Part shown: one piece after another, positions 14,506 through 17,453 of the stretch
Layout of the letters: every line of letters starts with the position of its first letter
Position numbering within the stretch: the first letter of the stretch is position 1
Source of the DNA: CAZKNF01 sp964554105
GTDB taxonomy: Bacteria > Bacteroidota > Rhodothermia > Rhodothermales > VXPQ01
Direction: 5' to 3'
NCBI GenBank assembly: GCA_964554105.1
Contig: CAZKNF010000073.1
Location: 1 to 17,453, forward strand
DNA length: 17,453 bases
Made by a program: the position numbers and the translations under genes
Notes under the pieces: model-generated
Seen by the model: only the letters and a program-made list of their open reading frames with translations
Database searches by the model: none
Told to the model about the DNA's origin: nothing

Positions 14506-16173
14506 CTAGTCTCCTCGAGCCGTGGCTGCAACGCGAGTCGAGTGTGATGCAGCCAAATCCGACAATTCGGCGCCGACGAGAGCGTCCAACAGATTAGAAG
14601 TTGTTTCGGAAGGATCTGTTTCGCTCGAAACCGTGAGAAGATCGATTCCTTCCTGTACAGTCGGAGGCTCAAAGCGAGCTTGCAGCATGTCGTAATCGTC
14701 AGACCGTGCATCAGAAATCGCTTCTCGAGAATCCGTTCGCTGCGAGAGCCGATCGCGTACCGACGCTTCGGCTGCCTGAAGCTCCACAAATCGAACCGGG
14801 ATGCCGCAGTTCCGCATTTCGTCTTGAATCCTCCGCCGTTGGGGGGCGCTGCTGAAGGTCGCGTCCAGAATCGTCGGGTAACCCTTACGTGCATTTTCGA
14901 CGGCGTTCTTCTGCATTGCAGCGTACGTGCGCTCCGTCATCGCATCGCTGTACAGTCGCTCACGTGTCTCGTCGTCGCCGCGCTCAAAGAGCGGCACGTC
15001 CGCGATTTGCTTTCGGACGCGGTCGGAAGAGACCACCCCAACCCCGATTAGATCAGAAACCGCCGCGGCCTGCGTGCTCTTGCCCGTGCCGACGCCGCCC
15101 ATGACGACGAGCACCACTGGGGCTGAACCGATGACGGCGTACCGAAGAGCGAGCTGGAAATAGCGACGAGCGCGGGTGCGGCCAATGTCTCGCTTCTCCT
15201 CCGGCACCTCGTGTTCACTGCTCGTCAACGCTTCCACCTTGCCGCGAACGTACGCTCGATAGCACTTATAAAAGTCAGCGAGCCGCAGGAAATCAACGTC
15301 ATCCATCTGTTCCGCTATCTGCTCCACGACATACCGGGCGAGGTGCGGGTGGTCTATGTAATCGAGATCCATGGCGAGAAACGCCACGTCATTTGCCACA
15401 TCGATGTACCGGAGTCGCTCGCTGAACTCGATGCAGTCATATACACATACGCCTTCCGAAGATATGTGGATGTGCTCCGTATGTAAGTCGCCGTGGCAGT
15501 CTAGAATTCGCCCCTCGCGGCAGCGACGTTCCAGAAGGTCTCTATTCACCTCGTAAAACCCATCGGTGAAACGACGGATCGCCTCGAATGCCGGAGCCGC
15601 GATGATCTCGGGAACGTAGGTTTCCGTCTGATCAAAGTTCTCATCCGTACTGATTCGAAGCCTGTCGGGGCGGCCCCACTCCGTCACCTCCGGTCGGACG
15701 ACCCGCTCGTTATAAAAGCCAGTCAGTGTGTCGATCACCGGATCGAGCAGTGACGGCTCCGCACGCTCGGCGAGCAGTTCCTGAAGGAAGTGCCCGGATT
15801 CCAGCCGCCGCATCTTCACGGCATACTCCACGATGTCGCCGCTGCCGTTCTCTTCGTCTTCGTCTACGTCTTCAAAGCCAAGAACACCACCTCGCCTGTA
15901 GATAGGGATGACGCCTTCATAAATTCGAGTGCATAGTCGACGGTTCAGCCGGACCTCCTCCTCGGCAAAATGCTTTCGCTTCGCAAGCGTCGAGAAGTCT
16001 AGAAATCCGAAGTTGACCGGCTTCTTGATCTTAAAAACGAGAGATCCTGCTAATGCAACGTAGGACGCGTGCGTCTGAACTATATCGACCGTCTCGGGTC
16101 TGTGCGGATAGGATGCGGGCTGCGAGATAAACGCAAGGAGCTCATCTGGAGATATCGGGCGTTCTACGTCCAT
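14506..16173 (-). CDS. Bifunctional APH-like / P-loop (AAA_33) ATP-binding fusion protein
   Basis: A 555-residue cytoplasmic fusion. The N-terminal 320 or so residues follow the aminoglycoside-phosphotransferase-like kinase fold: VFKIKKPVNFGFLDF (46-60), the catalytic loop HGDLHTEH (227-234) and the metal-binding Asp246 in VYDCIEFSERLRYIDVANDV. The C-terminal part (about 350-515) is a P-loop kinase of the AAA_33 or zeta-toxin-like type, with Walker A GGVGTGKST (359-367), SSDRVRK (382-388), DATFSS (437-442) and an Arg-rich lid. The combination is a recognised but uncharacterised family in many bacteria; the phosphoryl acceptor is unknown and drug resistance should not be assumed. The ATG at 16173 is supported by AGGAGG five bases upstream. 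The last 40 residues are low-complexity Ser/Ala/Thr. It is followed 144 bp later by the sensor kinase gene. Confidence 0.9.
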   Translation of the reverse strand: MDVERPISPDELLAFISQPASYPHRPETVDIVQTHASYVALAGSLVFKIKKPVNFGFLDFSTLAKRKHFAEEEVRLNRRLCTRIYEGVIPIYRRGGVLGFEDVDEDEENGSGDIVEYAVKMRRLESGHFLQELLAERAEPSLLDPVIDTLTGFYNERVVRPEVTEWGRPDRLRISTDENFDQTETYVPEIIAAPAFEAIRRFTDGFYEVNRDLLERRCREGRILDCHGDLHTEHIHISSEGVCVYDCIEFSERLRYIDVANDVAFLAMDLDYIDHPHLARYVVEQIAEQMDDVDFLRLADFYKCYRAYVRGKVEALTSSEHEVPEEKRDIGRTRARRYFQLALRYAVIGSAPVVLVVMGGVGTGKSTQAAAVSDLIGVGVVSSDRVRKQIADVPLFERGDDETRERLYSDAMTERTYAAMQKNAVENARKGYPTILDATFSSAPQRRRIQDEMRNCGIPVRFVELQAAEASVRDRLSQRTDSREAISDARSDDYDMLQARFEPPTVQEGIDLLTVSSETDPSETTSNLLDALVGAELSDLAASHSTRVAATARGD

Positions 16174-16178
16174 TCCAT

Positions 16179-16184
16179 CCTCCT
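16179..16184 (-). promoter_or_regulatory. Shine-Dalgarno AGGAGG of the APH-like/P-loop fusion gene
   Basis: The minus strand reads AGGAGG, five bases (ATGGA), then ATG. The second ATG-like triplet inside the spacer is out of frame. This fixes the start at 16173. Confidence 0.85.
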
Positions 16185-16371
16185 ATCCAATACAATTGCA
16201 ATCTCGCGGCCATTGCCGGGCGCGATGCGGGGTGACGCGTTGTACGCGAACGAAATATCGACGTTCGAGAAGTCGAGATTCGCGGCGTGTCAGACCGACA
16301 TCGGGATCCACCGTTATTCTCGGAGCCGAGCTTGACAAGTGGCGAAATCGAAGACGAATGACTCCTCTCGG

Positions 16372-17328
16372 CTAGAGGAAGAACAGATAGGCAATGTAGG
16401 CGGACAGTAAGAGGATGCCTTCCCAGCGGGACACCCGCATCCCACCCCAGAGAATGGGGAGCAGAAGAAGAGAAGCCCCGATCATCCATATCAAATCCGT
16501 ACTACCCAGTACCGCCGAAAACCGAAGAGGCTGCGCCAGCGCGGCGACCCCGAGGATTCCGAGCATATTGAAGACGCTCGATCCGATCATTGCCGATACG
16601 ATAATGTCAATCTGACGTCTGGCAGCTGCGACGAGAGAGGCAACCAGCTCCGGCATGCCTGTACCGGCGGCGACGATAGTGAGGCCGATGAGCCGTTCGC
16701 TCATGCCGAGGAGTTGGGCAAGGCTCACCGCACCGTCAACGAGAAGTCTTCCGCCCAGGGCGAGTAGCGCAACGCCGGCCGCCGCCGCGGGCAGCGCTAC
16801 AGCAAGGCCGCGCCAGTTGGAAAGGGGAACTGAGCGGGTTTCAACGGCCTCTTCCAACTCCGCCTGCTCACGCCCCTTGACCTCACGGCGTGCGATGTGC
16901 ACCGCGTATGCGGTAAACGCTATGAGCGACACCACGAAAAAGCCGCCTTCGAGGCGGTCCAACACGCCGTCTCGCATAAGGACTATACATGCGATCCCTG
17001 CGAGAAACATAACGGGCCACTCCAGCCGTACCGCCGCTCTGTGAACGGGCAGGCCGGAGATCAGAGCAGTAACGCCGAGCACGGCCGTTATATTGAAGAT
17101 GTTGGATCCGATGACGTTGCCGACCGCTATATCCGGCTCCTCAGCCCGAGCAGCCATTATGGAAACCGCGAGCTCCGGAAATGACGTGCCCATGGCAATC
17201 ACGGTAAGTCCTACGACCGCAGGCGTCAATCTTGCCAAACGCGCAATCGCGACGGCGCTTCGCACCAGTACCTCTCCGCCCACGCCCAGAAGCAGCAGTC
17301 CAGATATAAGATAGATGGCTATAATCAC
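16372..17328 (-). CDS. CaCA-family sodium/calcium antiporter (YrbG-like)
   Basis: A 318-residue inner-membrane protein with about ten TM segments, the size of the prokaryotic YrbG/NCX_Mj group. It has the two inverted alpha repeats of the family. Repeat 1 is AMGTSFPELAVS (45-56) with IAVGNVIGSNIFNI (67-80). Repeat 2 is AAGTGMPELVAS (220-231) with DIIVSAMIGSSVFNMLGI (241-258). Glu52 and Glu227 are the ion-coordinating acids, and Asn79 and Asn254 fill the paired sites. Repeat 2 departs from the usual GN..GSN by reading SA..GSS. A charged cytoplasmic loop (147-170) separates the halves. The start is GTG at 17328, supported by GGAG eight bases upstream; no in-frame ATG is nearby. It would exchange Na+ (or H+) for Ca2+; the ion and direction are inferred from the family. 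Confidence 0.93.
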   Translation of the reverse strand: MIIAIYLISGLLLLGVGGEVLVRSAVAIARLARLTPAVVGLTVIAMGTSFPELAVSIMAARAEEPDIAVGNVIGSNIFNITAVLGVTALISGLPVHRAAVRLEWPVMFLAGIACIVLMRDGVLDRLEGGFFVVSLIAFTAYAVHIARREVKGREQAELEEAVETRSVPLSNWRGLAVALPAAAAGVALLALGGRLLVDGAVSLAQLLGMSERLIGLTIVAAGTGMPELVASLVAAARRQIDIIVSAMIGSSVFNMLGILGVAALAQPLRFSAVLGSTDLIWMIGASLLLLPILWGGMRVSRWEGILLLSAYIAYLFFL

Positions 17329-17336
17329 CGCGTCGT

Positions 17337-17340
17337 CTCC
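17337..17340 (-). promoter_or_regulatory. Shine-Dalgarno GGAG supporting the GTG start of the antiporter
   Basis: The minus strand reads GGAG, eight bases, then GTG (17326-17328). The ATG at 17340-17342 is out of frame with the antiporter, so the GTG is the likely start. Confidence 0.65.
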
Positions 17341-17373
17341 ATACTGACCTTCGCCGCCCGCCGCTCTGCAGGC

Positions 17374-17439
17374 TCAGTAATATGGCGCATCGATTTCCTC
17401 GCGTTGGATTTCGTTCTTAGTAGTCGATTCGGTATTCAT
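17374..17439 (-). CDS. Possible 21-residue peptide ORF upstream of the antiporter
   Basis: An ATG at 17439 opens a short frame, MNTESTTKNEIQREEIDAP then two Tyr, ending in TGA at 17374-17376. GGGGTG lies just upstream of the ATG as a possible ribosome site. The peptide is strongly hydrophilic and I do not recognise it. It ends 45 bp before the antiporter start and could be a small protein, a leader peptide or chance. Confidence 0.25.
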   Translation of the reverse strand: MNTESTTKNEIQREEIDAPYY

Positions 17440-17453
17440 CTTCACCCCGGACG

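Noticed and set aside
14506..16173. Aminoglycoside resistance gene
   Set aside because: The APH-like fold is fused to a P-loop kinase of a widespread chromosomal family, and nothing indicates antibiotic modification.
16174..16371. A gene or terminator between the fusion protein and the antiporter
   Set aside because: Only a 5-bp hairpin overlapping the antiporter stop (about 16362-16376) was seen, without a U tract. No convincing frame was found.

Overview
The window is bacterial DNA of moderately high GC content (my estimate is a little under 60 %), from a Gram-negative-type organism. Four predicted secreted or lipid-anchored proteins carry lipoboxes or Sec signal peptides, and several starts have good Shine-Dalgarno sequences. 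The tRNA at the left edge does not encode its CCA end, as happens in some Bacteroidota/Rhodothermota-like lineages and others. I cannot place the organism firmly; a Rhodothermales-like aerobe or a metagenome-assembled genome is only a guess. A run of exactly 100 N (5924-6023) marks a scaffold gap.

Layout. 1-106: 3' half of tRNA-Leu(GAG) and a strong intrinsic terminator. 178-1935 (-): a membrane protein built of repeated MscS-type TM helices. 2244-3643 (-): a fatty acid hydroxylase/sterol desaturase-like diiron membrane enzyme, translationally coupled to a rhodanese lipoprotein. 3888-5800 (-): a lipid-anchored PQQ-type glucose/sorbosone dehydrogenase-like beta-propeller, coupled to a cytochrome c lipoprotein. 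After the gap, 6173-8554 (+): a secreted cupredoxin-like protein and a multicopper oxidase. 8573-11059 (-): two tandem YceI proteins and an Acg-type nitroreductase. 11342-14361 (-): a NarX/NarL-type two-component system whose kinase carries a FixL-like heme PAS domain. 14506-16173 (-): an APH-like/P-loop kinase fusion. 16372-17328 (-): a CaCA-family Na+/Ca2+ antiporter. A possible 21-codon ORF sits at the right edge.

How the genes may work together. The middle of the window is dominated by redox chemistry in the periplasm: a PQQ-type dehydrogenase with its cytochrome c, a cupredoxin with a multicopper oxidase, and a putative heme oxygen sensor kinase with its regulator. Just downstream of that regulator lie YceI proteins and an Acg-family flavoprotein. 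Acg is a member of the hypoxia (DosR) regulon in mycobacteria, so the 8573-14361 block may be an oxygen- or redox-responsive module; this is inference. Three ATGA stop/start overlaps give tight translational coupling within gene pairs. No phage, transposase, CRISPR or defence genes were seen. The window looks like a fairly ordinary chromosomal region with some interesting redox and regulatory content.
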